Source of the DNA: Omnitrophica WOR_2 bacterium RBG_13_41_10
GTDB lineage: Bacteria; Omnitrophota; Gorgyraeia; Gygaellales; Profunditerraquicolaceae
Length of the DNA stretch: 12,601 nucleotides
Assembly: GCA_001805465.1 (NCBI GenBank)
Contig: MHGH01000013.1
Span: 202,876 to 215,476 of the forward strand
Reading direction: 5' to 3'
Part shown: one piece after another, positions 1 through 7,224 of the stretch
How positions within the stretch are numbered: the stretch's first letter is position 1
Layout of the letters: each line of letters starts with the position of its first letter
Program-made: the position numbers and the translations under genes
The notes under the pieces: generated by a model
Told to the model about the DNA's origin: nothing
The model's input: only the letters and a program-made list of their open reading frames with translations
The model's database searches: none

Positions 1-894
1 GCAAAGCTTGATGTAATATTCAAAGCGTTCTCTCTGTAAAGAAATCTGAGAAAGTATAGGGAGCATCGTAGACATAAGGGCGACGGCAAAGATACTAAAT
101 AGTTCAGCAATGTTTACCGCAGGAATGTAATAACCTAATTTTTGGTCGCTAGCTAAAGTGTGTAGCATAACTTGGTCTATACGATTATAAATGGAAACAC
201 TTAATGCGGATAGCGCTATCGGCCATGAACTTTTTAAAATGCCCCGGGCGAGGCTATTGTTAAGACACCAATTAAAAAGCATAAATCTACGCGCAAATAT
301 AAATAATCCTAAAACTTCAACCATACTACAAAATAAACGGCCTAAGATAATGTATGGTAACTCAGCACCTGCTAAGATAAGTATTCCTATAACCGCAACC
401 CACAAAATCTGTCTGGCAAGAGAGATACCTACTCCATACCATTGCTTTAAGTGTATTAGAAATACTAATCCATATAATCGCAAAGGTGATAACAGGAGTA
501 TATCTATAGCAGCAACAAAAAGAAGTATCTGCAAGGTATTTGCGTATCCCAATATGATTGAGCTAAAAATTGCTAATGCAGTTGCAAATATTGATAGTAA
601 AGAAGATATAACTGTGGCTGTGCCAAAGAACTTCTCCGCCTGCTCTTTTTGTTTAGCTGATTCACGGACAATTATTTGCTCCATCCCTAAAGTCGTCAAC
701 CAACTAAAAAGTGTAAGATAAGCGTAAAGTGAGGCATATTGACCAAGCTTTTCGCTACCTAAATAACGAGCAATAAGGACGGAGGAAACTATAGTAAAGA
801 ACAAATTTATTACTCTGCCTGCAATAATCGCAGAGGTATTTTTAAAAACTATTTTTTTTAAATCTGGTGATTGATAAGCATAAAATTCTTGCAT
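1..894 (-). CDS. Wzx-type polysaccharide flippase, 3'-truncated by window edge
   Basis: The frame starts at ATG (894-892) and stays open to base 1, giving 298 visible residues; the C-terminal third is outside the window. The protein begins MQEFYAYQSPDLKKIVF. Hydrophobic helices follow: one from about residue 21 (IIAGRVINLFFTIVSSVLIARYLG), then about 90-115, 120-145, 155-175 and 180-200. A charged turn has the motif IYNRIDQVML near residue 235, typical of polysaccharide flippases of the MATE/MOP superfamily (RfbX/Wzx). Such proteins move undecaprenyl-linked repeat units across the inner membrane. A good ribosome binding site, AGGA at 901-904, lies six bases before the ATG. It is the last visible gene of the run, about 40 bases after the FkbM gene. 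The family call is firm; the substrate cannot be read from sequence. Confidence 0.9.
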   Translation of the reverse strand, partial: MQEFYAYQSPDLKKIVFKNTSAIIAGRVINLFFTIVSSVLIARYLGSEKLGQYASLYAYLTLFSWLTTLGMEQIIVRESAKQKEQAEKFFGTATVISSLLSIFATALAIFSSIILGYANTLQILLFVAAIDILLLSPLRLYGLVFLIHLKQWYGVGISLARQILWVAVIGILILAGAELPYIILGRLFCSMVEVLGLFIFARRFMLFNWCLNNSLARGILKSSWPIALSALSVSIYNRIDQVMLHTLASDQKLGYYIPAVNIAELFSIFAVALMSTMLPILSQISLQRERFEYYIKLC

Positions 895-900
895 AAAATT

Positions 901-904
901 TCCT
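901..904 (-). promoter_or_regulatory. Ribosome binding site of the flippase gene
   Basis: Read on the minus strand, AGGA stands six bases before the ATG at 894-892. It supports this start, which would otherwise rest on the open frame alone, because the gene is cut by the window edge. Confidence 0.7.
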
Positions 905-934
905 GTTCTTACGGTCTAAAAACAAAAAATAAAT

Positions 935-1858
935 TTATCTTTCGCATAGCAAATTGATATAGCCGCGTTCCCAACCCAAATTTATTAAGTATTGAGTGTC
1001 AGAGGGAATATTGTAATATTCTATTTCTCCTGAAAGTGCACGAATTCGATTAAATCCGAGCTCACCAAGCAGTATAAGTAACTCTTCTGCAGATGTGCCT
1101 GCAGCTTCAAGATAAGATGGGTCAAGCTCAATTATGAGTTTGAGTTCTGGACATCTTTTAACTAAAACCCGTATGCCTTCCAAAACAATCTTATCCGCGC
1201 CTTCTGCATCGACCTTGATAACATCCACAGATGGCCATCCACGATTCATAAAAAATTTGTCAAGGGATATTACATTTACGCTTATAGCCTGTTCGGCTGA
1301 ATCTAAAACTTTAAATAGACTGGTCGTGATACACTTTCCTATGAACAATATGGATTTACTTTCTGTATTACCTATTGCTACTTGAAAAGCCTCTACTATT
1401 TTATCTAATGCATTTATCCTTATATTTTTTTGCAAAAGCCAATAAAATGATGGGTTGGGTTCAAATGCGTAAACCTTTCCCTCGTTCCCTACAAGTTTCG
1501 CCGCAAGTAAAGTATAATACCCAATATTAGCTCCGACATCTACAACAGTCATTCCGGGTTTAACTATTTGTTCAAATACAAGACTCGTTTCTGGTTCATA
1601 CTCAAAAGCGTACAACCATCCAAACTGTTTTTGTCCTTCTGGAATACGGTGAAACATAATTATCCCCTTATTTTCTATCGGGTCGGGTATTTTATAATAT
1701 AAAATTTTGGTAAAAAGCAAATAAATCATCGAACCTAGCGTGCTTCCTTTAATTCGCATCTTAGTGATTCCTGTTTTAGATACTACTGGAGCAACAAGGT
1801 TATATATACGGAGTATCCATCTGCGTAACGCCAAGTTCATTAAAAGTGTAAAACGCAT
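935..1858 (-). CDS. FkbM-family SAM-dependent methyltransferase
   Basis: The 307-residue protein has a class I methyltransferase fold of the FkbM type. The SAM-binding motif VVDVGANIGYYT is at 105-116, the acidic strand end FEPNP at 132-136, and IKVDAEGAD at 214-222 matches the FkbM signature IKIDVEGxE. The first 90 residues are a less conserved lead region with no convincing transmembrane helix. FkbM enzymes O-methylate many substrates; in polysaccharide loci they usually methylate a sugar hydroxyl or cap a chain. The gene lies 38 bases after the flavoprotein gene and 40 before the flippase gene. The Shine-Dalgarno site is weak (AGAAAG), so the ATG at 1858 is chosen mainly for length; a second ATG lies at codon 7. 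The acceptor is not predictable. Cytoplasmic action is inferred. Confidence 0.92.
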   Translation of the reverse strand: MRFTLLMNLALRRWILRIYNLVAPVVSKTGITKMRIKGSTLGSMIYLLFTKILYYKIPDPIENKGIIMFHRIPEGQKQFGWLYAFEYEPETSLVFEQIVKPGMTVVDVGANIGYYTLLAAKLVGNEGKVYAFEPNPSFYWLLQKNIRINALDKIVEAFQVAIGNTESKSILFIGKCITTSLFKVLDSAEQAISVNVISLDKFFMNRGWPSVDVIKVDAEGADKIVLEGIRVLVKRCPELKLIIELDPSYLEAAGTSAEELLILLGELGFNRIRALSGEIEYYNIPSDTQYLINLGWERGYINLLCER

Positions 1859-1896
1859 AATTTTTCTTTCTGTAAAATCAAATATTTCAGCGTTAA

Positions 1897-3084
1897 CTAT
1901 TTACTGGTGAGCATTTGATAAAGATTTTTCCAGAAGATAGGTCTCTTTATTAACTCTCTAATAAATATTCCGTGATGATTAAAGTCTGCATACTTCTCAA
2001 TAAGTTTTTGAATTTGCTCTTGAGCACAAAACCGAATCAATCTTTCTATCTGTTCATCACTAGAATAGGCGACAAATTTCCTAAAATATAAACCCATCGT
2101 TAAATCAAACTCAATTTTTTTCTTCCATCTAACTTCATATCGCCGAAGAAAATCTTCGCTGAAATCCTTGGATTTGAAAGCCTCGATAATAGTCCCTGCG
2201 GCTAAATCAGCACAGAGAAGCCCAAAATAGATGCCGCCCCCGGTTGTAGGCTTTACCTGCCCGGCAGCATCACCAACAACTAACATTCGGTTACCGTAGG
2301 ATTTACTTATTACTCCCAAGGGTATAGGTCGTCTTATAATATCGAAATCCTCTTCAACGATACGGCCTTTTTCTATAAGGCTTTTAAGGAACGATTTTAA
2401 GAAAAGTGCTGAATTTTTATGCGTACTTAGGCCGATGCGCAATTTTTTTTCTTTCAGGGGCACGACCCAAGCAAAAGAATGTGGCGCAATGCTATTACCT
2501 ATAAAAATCTCAATCTCGCCGTTAAATTCTCCGGAAGCCTGAACTTGGGAACAGTCTAAAAAACTCGCGGGAGGAATTAAACCAATACTTTTATGTAAAT
2601 TATATTTTATACCGGTAGCTAAAATAACTGCGTCGCTTTTGATACTCGCTTCTTTGCCATCAAAGGCTACTGTTTCTGTCACGTAATTATCGTTGATTTT
2701 AAACGCTGAACAATAGCAGTTAAGCAAAAATTCAACCCCTTTTTCTTTAGCGCGGCGATAAAGACTCTGGTCAAAAATTGTTCGATCGGCCACATATATC
2801 AGAGTTTTACTTTTTAAACATAACTCTGCTCCAGCAGGCGAAAAAATACAGGCCGAATTAAATTTATTCTCTATAGCTTCCTGAGGAAGATAAAATTTAT
2901 CAAATGCCTCTTTACTTATAAGCCCAGTGCAAAATCTGGGCTTGCCGATTTGCTCATCTTCTTCTACCACTAAAACCCGAAAACCGCTTTCGGCAAGCTT
3001 TATAGAAGTATATATACCTACTGGTCCTCCGCCTATAATTACTATATCATATTTGGAATCTAGCTTAACTTCCATTATTCTCAA
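1897..3084 (-). CDS. Geranylgeranyl-reductase-family FAD-dependent oxidoreductase
   Basis: The 395-residue flavoprotein starts with a Rossmann fold: GGGPVG at 18-23, the ribose-binding acidic pair at 41-42, and a cysteine in RFCTG (Cys52), the position usual for geranylgeranyl reductases. Arg101 (DRTIFDQ) is the conserved para-hydroxybenzoate-hydroxylase-like arginine. The second FAD motif is GDAAGQVKPTTGGG at 271-284, very characteristic of the family. Known members reduce prenyl double bonds in archaeal lipids, chlorophyll side chains, menaquinone and dolichol-like carriers. In this locus, a polyprenyl carrier or a membrane lipid is a reasonable but unproven substrate. The start is uncertain. 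A TTG at 3084 overlaps the upstream TGA by four bases, with GAGGG only three bases before it. The ATG at 3075 lies five bases after that stop with only GAG four bases ahead. Confidence 0.88.
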   Translation of the reverse strand: MRIMEVKLDSKYDIVIIGGGPVGIYTSIKLAESGFRVLVVEEDEQIGKPRFCTGLISKEAFDKFYLPQEAIENKFNSACIFSPAGAELCLKSKTLIYVADRTIFDQSLYRRAKEKGVEFLLNCYCSAFKINDNYVTETVAFDGKEASIKSDAVILATGIKYNLHKSIGLIPPASFLDCSQVQASGEFNGEIEIFIGNSIAPHSFAWVVPLKEKKLRIGLSTHKNSALFLKSFLKSLIEKGRIVEEDFDIIRRPIPLGVISKSYGNRMLVVGDAAGQVKPTTGGGIYFGLLCADLAAGTIIEAFKSKDFSEDFLRRYEVRWKKKIEFDLTMGLYFRKFVAYSSDEQIERLIRFCAQEQIQKLIEKYADFNHHGIFIRELIKRPIFWKNLYQMLTSK

Positions 3085-4370
3085 GTACCCTCAAGCATAA
3101 TTTTTTCTTTATCTTTACCCTGCATAATTTCTTCTTTGTCCTTATAGCGATAAAAAACTAAGAGCATTACTAAAATCCAAAAAGGAAGCACAAAAGAATT
3201 TCCTACCGAATAAATCCAGCTTTCATAAATACAACATATTAATCCCGCTATTAGCGATGCGCATAAGGCATGCCTTAAAAGAGACGTGGCTTCGCCTTCC
3301 TGTCTTAAAAATAATTCTTTAAATAAAAGCATAAATAAAGGGATAAAGAAAATAATAAATCCGAATAGTCCCAACTGTAGTAACATTCCTAAATAAGAAT
3401 TGTGAGCAGAAATTCCGGCGTGTTGTTTAAGAAAAATAACATTTTTTAAACCTAAAATCTTATCCTCTACTCCAAAGCCATAACCAAAGATTGGTTTATC
3501 TATGATTGAATCTAAAGCAACCGGCCAAATATTCAATCTACCGCCTAAAATCGGGATATTTTCAGATCTAATATAATCCATAAAATATTGCTTTATAAAT
3601 GTTTCTATTACCAAACCTAATATCAAAATAAAAGATGTTAAGGAGAAAAAAATAAAAGGCTTATATTTTTTTGAAGAAGCATAAATAAAGTACCCTAAAG
3701 CAAATGCCGTAGCATTTAACGAGCCGCGCGCTGCCGAAAACAATAAACCTAACAATATCATCAAGAAAAATAACAATGCACTTTTCTTTTTCGTCTCTAG
3801 AAAATGCCACAAGCTAATAGGCAAAATTATGGCAGATAAAAGTCCCAAACTATTCGGATTTGCGAATATTCCTGTAAACCTTCCAGCTAGAAATGGCCGA
3901 TATGGTCCAATAAATATCATTAAGTAGCCTAAGGTAAACAAAGGCCACAGAACCGAAAGAATTAAACGGACAACTTTTTCCGGGCTCTGCTCATAAGCAT
4001 ACTTCCAGATAATCCAGAATATGCAAATATATAACGCCAAAATTGTAGCTGTCCGCTCTAAAGTTAAAGACGGAAAAGGTGAATAAAAACTGGAAAGAAA
4101 AGCATAAATAATAAAAAAAATGGCTATGATATCGAAAGATTTAATCTTGCGTACTGTCCGGCCAAGAAGAATATCTCCAAAAGCATAAAAACTTAAAAAG
4201 GCGAAGAATACCCAGCGTAATTGTAGGGCGATTTTTCCTATACCAGCAAACTGAATCGCAACAATCTCAAGGCAAAGTATAGTAAGAAAAATTAGGATGC
4301 CCCGGGAAAAGAATAATAAAGAAACAAGAATAAGCCCTAAAGGTAAAATTATCAATATTTTGCTATCCAT
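3081..4370 (-). CDS. O-antigen ligase / Wzy-type polymerase family membrane protein
   Basis: The 429-residue protein is almost entirely membrane-embedded, with roughly ten to twelve hydrophobic helices from residue 4 to 407 and a short charged tail. Family landmarks are GIFANPNSLG at 167-176, SAARGSL at 212-218 (Arg215), GGRLNIW at 276-282 (Arg278), GYGFG at 296-300, and AHNSYL at 322-327 (His323) in the large outer loop. The two arginines and the histidine match the residues important in WaaL ligases. The family covers both O-antigen ligases and Wzy polymerases, and sequence alone does not separate them. It acts at the outer face of the inner membrane on undecaprenyl-linked glycans. The stop codon overlaps the possible TTG start of the flavoprotein gene. 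The Shine-Dalgarno site is weak. The tail ends in a tandem nine-residue repeat. Confidence 0.9.
   Translation of the reverse strand: MDSKILIILPLGLILVSLLFFSRGILIFLTILCLEIVAIQFAGIGKIALQLRWVFFAFLSFYAFGDILLGRTVRKIKSFDIIAIFFIIYAFLSSFYSPFPSLTLERTATILALYICIFWIIWKYAYEQSPEKVVRLILSVLWPLFTLGYLMIFIGPYRPFLAGRFTGIFANPNSLGLLSAIILPISLWHFLETKKKSALLFFLMILLGLLFSAARGSLNATAFALGYFIYASSKKYKPFIFFSLTSFILILGLVIETFIKQYFMDYIRSENIPILGGRLNIWPVALDSIIDKPIFGYGFGVEDKILGLKNVIFLKQHAGISAHNSYLGMLLQLGLFGFIIFFIPLFMLLFKELFLRQEGEATSLLRHALCASLIAGLICCIYESWIYSVGNSFVLPFWILVMLLVFYRYKDKEEIMQGKDKEKIMLEGT
3096..3149 (-). repeat. Imperfect 27-base tandem duplication in the ligase gene tail
   Basis: Bases 3096-3122 and 3123-3149 align without gaps, with 20 of 27 identical by my hand count. 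The unit is exactly nine codons, so the frame is kept. The encoded tail reads KDKEEIMQG followed by KDKEKIMLEG. It adds only charged residues after the last membrane helix and probably arose by local duplication. No function is claimed. Confidence 0.6.
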
Positions 4371-4396
4371 CTTTAATCTTAACGTATAAGTTAAAA

Positions 4397-5158
4397 TTAC
4401 TTATCTTTGATATAGATTCTTTTATCTTGAACGGATATTTCCTCTCCGTAAACTTTTCTCTCACGGATTCCCGTTCCTTGAGGTGAATCCCATTCTATAG
4501 CAGTACCGCTAATCATTCCATGCCGCCAGGTATCTTCTTTTTTTATCCAGACATCGCCACTTTCATTATAAACAACTGGATGCGTAACATAACCGTAATT
4601 TTCGCCGCGCCACCTAGTAACCCAACTAGATTCTGGAGAAAAAAACCATCTAAAAGGGTTTACTCTATATCTTATAGGCTCATATTGCCCATCTATGGCT
4701 GTTTTTCTTTGGGCAGCTATTTCTATCCATCCGTCACCGATATACTGTATTTGATCGGTACTTACCCCCGCTAAAGATGCAATGACCCATTTAAGTCTAG
4801 ATACCTTTGTTTTTTCTTGTTCGACAAAGCCGAAGTACATAATAAGAATAGCTATTAATAATAAGAGAATAGTTGGTGGGCGAAAAAGATTAAGCCATCC
4901 TTGATAACGCCATAATTTTGAAAAATTGTATTTTATTTTCTCTTCTAACTCTTCATAAGCATTGAGGCGGCGCTTTTGAGAAATCCATTCTATAGATTCT
5001 TTATCCGGCTTTATCTTAATAATGCGGTATCTTATAGAATATATGCCCTCTTTATAATCATAGGTGCCATCAGGGTTATCCTTGCCAAGATAATGATTTC
5101 GTTGAATCTTTTTCCTTAAAATTGCAAATCTTGCTTTATGGAATGAATCCATTATCAT
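4397..5158 (-). CDS. Unrecognised single-pass membrane protein
   Basis: I do not recognise this 253-residue protein. Residues 1-95 are highly charged and rich in Lys, Arg and Tyr (for example YDYKEGIYSIRYRIIKIK at 33-50), which fits a cytoplasmic domain. One clear transmembrane segment covers about 96-112 (TILLLLIAILIMYFGFV). Residues 113-253 would then lie outside the membrane and are rich in tryptophan and glycine: Trp171, 179, 183, 204, 211 and 223, with patches such as NPFRWFF and GDVWIKKEDTWRHG. No catalytic motif, signal-peptidase site or lipobox is visible. It sits between the BY-kinase and the O-antigen ligase, so a role in assembly or export of the glycan is plausible by context only. 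Two ATG codons (5158 and 5152) are possible; neither has a clear purine-rich site, and a hairpin lies just upstream. Confidence 0.8.
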   Translation of the reverse strand: MIMDSFHKARFAILRKKIQRNHYLGKDNPDGTYDYKEGIYSIRYRIIKIKPDKESIEWISQKRRLNAYEELEEKIKYNFSKLWRYQGWLNLFRPPTILLLLIAILIMYFGFVEQEKTKVSRLKWVIASLAGVSTDQIQYIGDGWIEIAAQRKTAIDGQYEPIRYRVNPFRWFFSPESSWVTRWRGENYGYVTHPVVYNESGDVWIKKEDTWRHGMISGTAIEWDSPQGTGIRERKVYGEEISVQDKRIYIKDK

Positions 5159-5166
5159 AAAAATAA

Positions 5167-5198
5167 CCCCGCACCTCTTATTACTCAGGTATGCGGGG
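5167..5198 (-). terminator. GC-rich hairpin with T-rich tail (terminator or attenuator)
   Basis: CCCCGCA at 5167-5173 pairs perfectly with TGCGGGG at 5192-5198, and CCT (5174-5176) can pair with AGG (5187-5189) across a two-base bulge. On the minus strand the stem is followed at once by TTATTTTT, the usual layout of an intrinsic terminator. It lies about 43 bases after the BY-kinase stop. The T-tract runs straight into the ATG of the next gene (5158), so complete termination would leave that gene without a leader. Partial read-through is therefore likelier than a hard operon end. On the plus strand the tail is poorer. Confidence 0.6.
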
Positions 5199-5240
5199 CC
5201 TTTAATACATTTTTATTTTATCCTTTAAAAACTGAATAAC

Positions 5241-7154
5241 CTACGTCCCTTCTTTTTCGTCATTGTAATATTTACCGTAATTTTTGTAATGATAATAATA
5301 ACCGTAACGCATTTCTATCTGAGGGGAAAGGTTATTAAGGACTATACCTTTAACCGAAGCGCCTACCTCCATAAGCTGCATCTTGCTGCGATTAATTAGA
5401 TGCCGAGAGGTGCTACCTACCCTATAGATTAAAATTACCCCGTCTAATTTAGGTGCAAGAATAGCCGTATCCGCTACTGCCAATACCGGAGGAGAATCTA
5501 TGATTATAATATCGAATCTTTCTCTTAGGCTTTCCAAAAAAGGAGTTATTTTTGAGGATTGTAACAGTTCTGCCGGGCTATTAGTCGAAGAGCCGCTGGT
5601 TAAAATATTTAGGTTATCTAAACCCGGTAATTTCATGGCATCTGTAAACCCTATATCCCCCATTAAAATATCCGTAATGTTACGGATCCCTTCTTCAATT
5701 TTAATTGCGCCGCTTAAAATATCGCTTAAGCCCGGCTCTTTTTTCTTTAAACCAAAGATCTTATGGATTACGGAACGCCGCATATCAGCATCAATTAAAA
5801 GCGTACGCAAGCTACACTGAGCCATAGCAATAGCCAGATTAGATGCAGTAACAGATTTACCCTCCATAGGCTCTGAACTGGTAAATAACAAAATCTTTCC
5901 TTTTTCTTTGCCTTTAAATACTTCATTTTGTATATTTGTCCTTAAAATACGGTAGGCTTCAAAAATTGGCGAAGACATAGAATAATGAATAAGAAGTTGA
6001 TTTCTTAACTGTAGTATTTTATCTTTTCCGGAAGATCTTCCTTGCCAAAATCTTCCCAGAAGTCCCTTTTTTTCTTCTTGTTTTATTTTTAAATAGGGAA
6101 TTACGCCTAAGGCAGGCAGCTTCAAATAACTTTCTACATCCTCAATTGTACCCATAGAGACATCTAGCTGCTCAACCAAAAATGCCCCCGCCAGGCTCAA
6201 CATAAGACCTATCACAATTCCTAAAAAATAATTTAAGCGTTTATTGGGACTGATCGGGAAGGTAGGAACATCTGCAGGATCAACTATAGTTACATCTGGT
6301 ATCTTCTCTGCCTCGGCAACATAAGCAAGCTCTAATTTTTCCCTTGACATTCGATAAAGATTGACATATATCTCCACATTACGCGTAAGCCGGCTATATT
6401 CTAATTCTTTTTCCGGCATCTGCTTCAGTTGCTCTTTTAGTATGGAAATCTGCTCTTCTGTCTCTTTAACGTCCGGATGAAGTGCTGTATACTTACGTAA
6501 AAGCTCTGACTTTTTTGCTTCTAAATCAGATAATCTATTTTGAAGAGGAATGGCGATTCCCGAAGGAATCTCTTTTTCTTTAAAATTAGCTAGGGCCTCT
6601 TCAGAACTCTTTAATTTCGCCTCCAAATTACTTACGCGGTCTTCGAGAAATTTCCTTACATGACGAGCCTCTTTAATTTTATATTCTAAATCAAGCCAGA
6701 CATACGCCTCAGCAACCTTATTGGCAATCTGTGCGGCCATTTGCGGATTTCCATGCACAACATAAATACGGATTATATTCGTATTAGGAATAATCTCTGC
6801 AGAAACCGCTCCTTTTAAAGAGCTAGCGATGTTACTAATCTGCTGAGGAGTGGCATCTTTACCTGCAAGGCCTAATTCTATAACTGCCTTCTCTAAGGTA
6901 GGCTGACTGGTAATGATTTTTGCCTGTGACATGAGGGGATCTCCCGGTCTTACCATAACCGTTTCCGTAAACAGTTGAACAAAGGACCTACTCACCTGCC
7001 AATTAACAGAAGCCATAGCTCGATAAACGGGTTTTTGTATATTGGTATAAATTACGGCTGGAATTACAACTAAAAAAAAGACAAAAAGCATAACCCAGCG
7101 TCTTTTCTGGATAATCTGCCAATAATCACGTAAATTTAATTCATATTGTGGCAT
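5241..7154 (-). CDS. Fused Wzz co-polymerase / BY-kinase tyrosine autokinase (Wzc type)
   Basis: The 637-residue inner-membrane protein controls glycan chain length and autophosphorylates on tyrosine. A Wzz domain starts with MPQYELNLRDYWQIIQKRRW, then a first membrane helix at about 20-38. A long periplasmic part has predicted coiled coil at about 155-250. The proline-rich PADVPTFPISP at 293-303 precedes the second helix at about 308-327. The cytoplasmic kinase follows: EAYRILRTNI at 399-408, Walker A with EGKS at 431-434, Walker A' LLIDAD at 452-457, and Walker B IIIDSPP at 550-556. The C-terminus holds eight tyrosines between 617 and 630 (617, 619, 620, 621, 623, 626, 629, 630), the usual autophosphorylation cluster. 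Length is normal for a fused Wzc. No outer-membrane Wza or Wzb-type phosphatase is in the window. A promoter candidate lies just upstream; the leader lacks a good Shine-Dalgarno. Confidence 0.95.
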   Translation of the reverse strand: MPQYELNLRDYWQIIQKRRWVMLFVFFLVVIPAVIYTNIQKPVYRAMASVNWQVSRSFVQLFTETVMVRPGDPLMSQAKIITSQPTLEKAVIELGLAGKDATPQQISNIASSLKGAVSAEIIPNTNIIRIYVVHGNPQMAAQIANKVAEAYVWLDLEYKIKEARHVRKFLEDRVSNLEAKLKSSEEALANFKEKEIPSGIAIPLQNRLSDLEAKKSELLRKYTALHPDVKETEEQISILKEQLKQMPEKELEYSRLTRNVEIYVNLYRMSREKLELAYVAEAEKIPDVTIVDPADVPTFPISPNKRLNYFLGIVIGLMLSLAGAFLVEQLDVSMGTIEDVESYLKLPALGVIPYLKIKQEEKKGLLGRFWQGRSSGKDKILQLRNQLLIHYSMSSPIFEAYRILRTNIQNEVFKGKEKGKILLFTSSEPMEGKSVTASNLAIAMAQCSLRTLLIDADMRRSVIHKIFGLKKKEPGLSDILSGAIKIEEGIRNITDILMGDIGFTDAMKLPGLDNLNILTSGSSTNSPAELLQSSKITPFLESLRERFDIIIIDSPPVLAVADTAILAPKLDGVILIYRVGSTSRHLINRSKMQLMEVGASVKGIVLNNLSPQIEMRYGYYYHYKNYGKYYNDEKEGT

Positions 7155-7194
7155 TTTTTATTTTATACATAACCTATTGTTTTTCAATGTCTTA

Positions 7195-7223
7195 AATTTA
7201 TCATAGATGTGCTTCTTTGTCAA
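7195..7223 (-). promoter_or_regulatory. Sigma-70-like promoter candidate for the BY-kinase gene
   Basis: On the minus strand a perfect TTGACA (-35, 7218-7223) is followed by a 17-base spacer and TAAATT (-10, 7195-7200). TG one base before the -10 gives an extended -10 element. The -35 starts two bases after the stop codon of the preceding gene (7225-7227). Transcription would begin near 7188, about 34 bases before the BY-kinase ATG. This suggests that the BY-kinase and the genes after it can be expressed independently of the upstream genes. Confidence 0.6.
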
Positions 7224-7224
7224 A

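Noticed and set aside
191..721. Plus-strand open frame of 176 codons
   Set aside because: It lies antisense to the flippase gene, whose minus-strand translation has a recognisable flippase motif and membrane helices. The plus-strand product is low-complexity with no domain.
6555..6570. Six-base stem with a UUCG loop on the minus strand
   Set aside because: It is internal to the BY-kinase gene, short, and lacks a T-tract on the coding strand. It is explained by codons for IPSGI.
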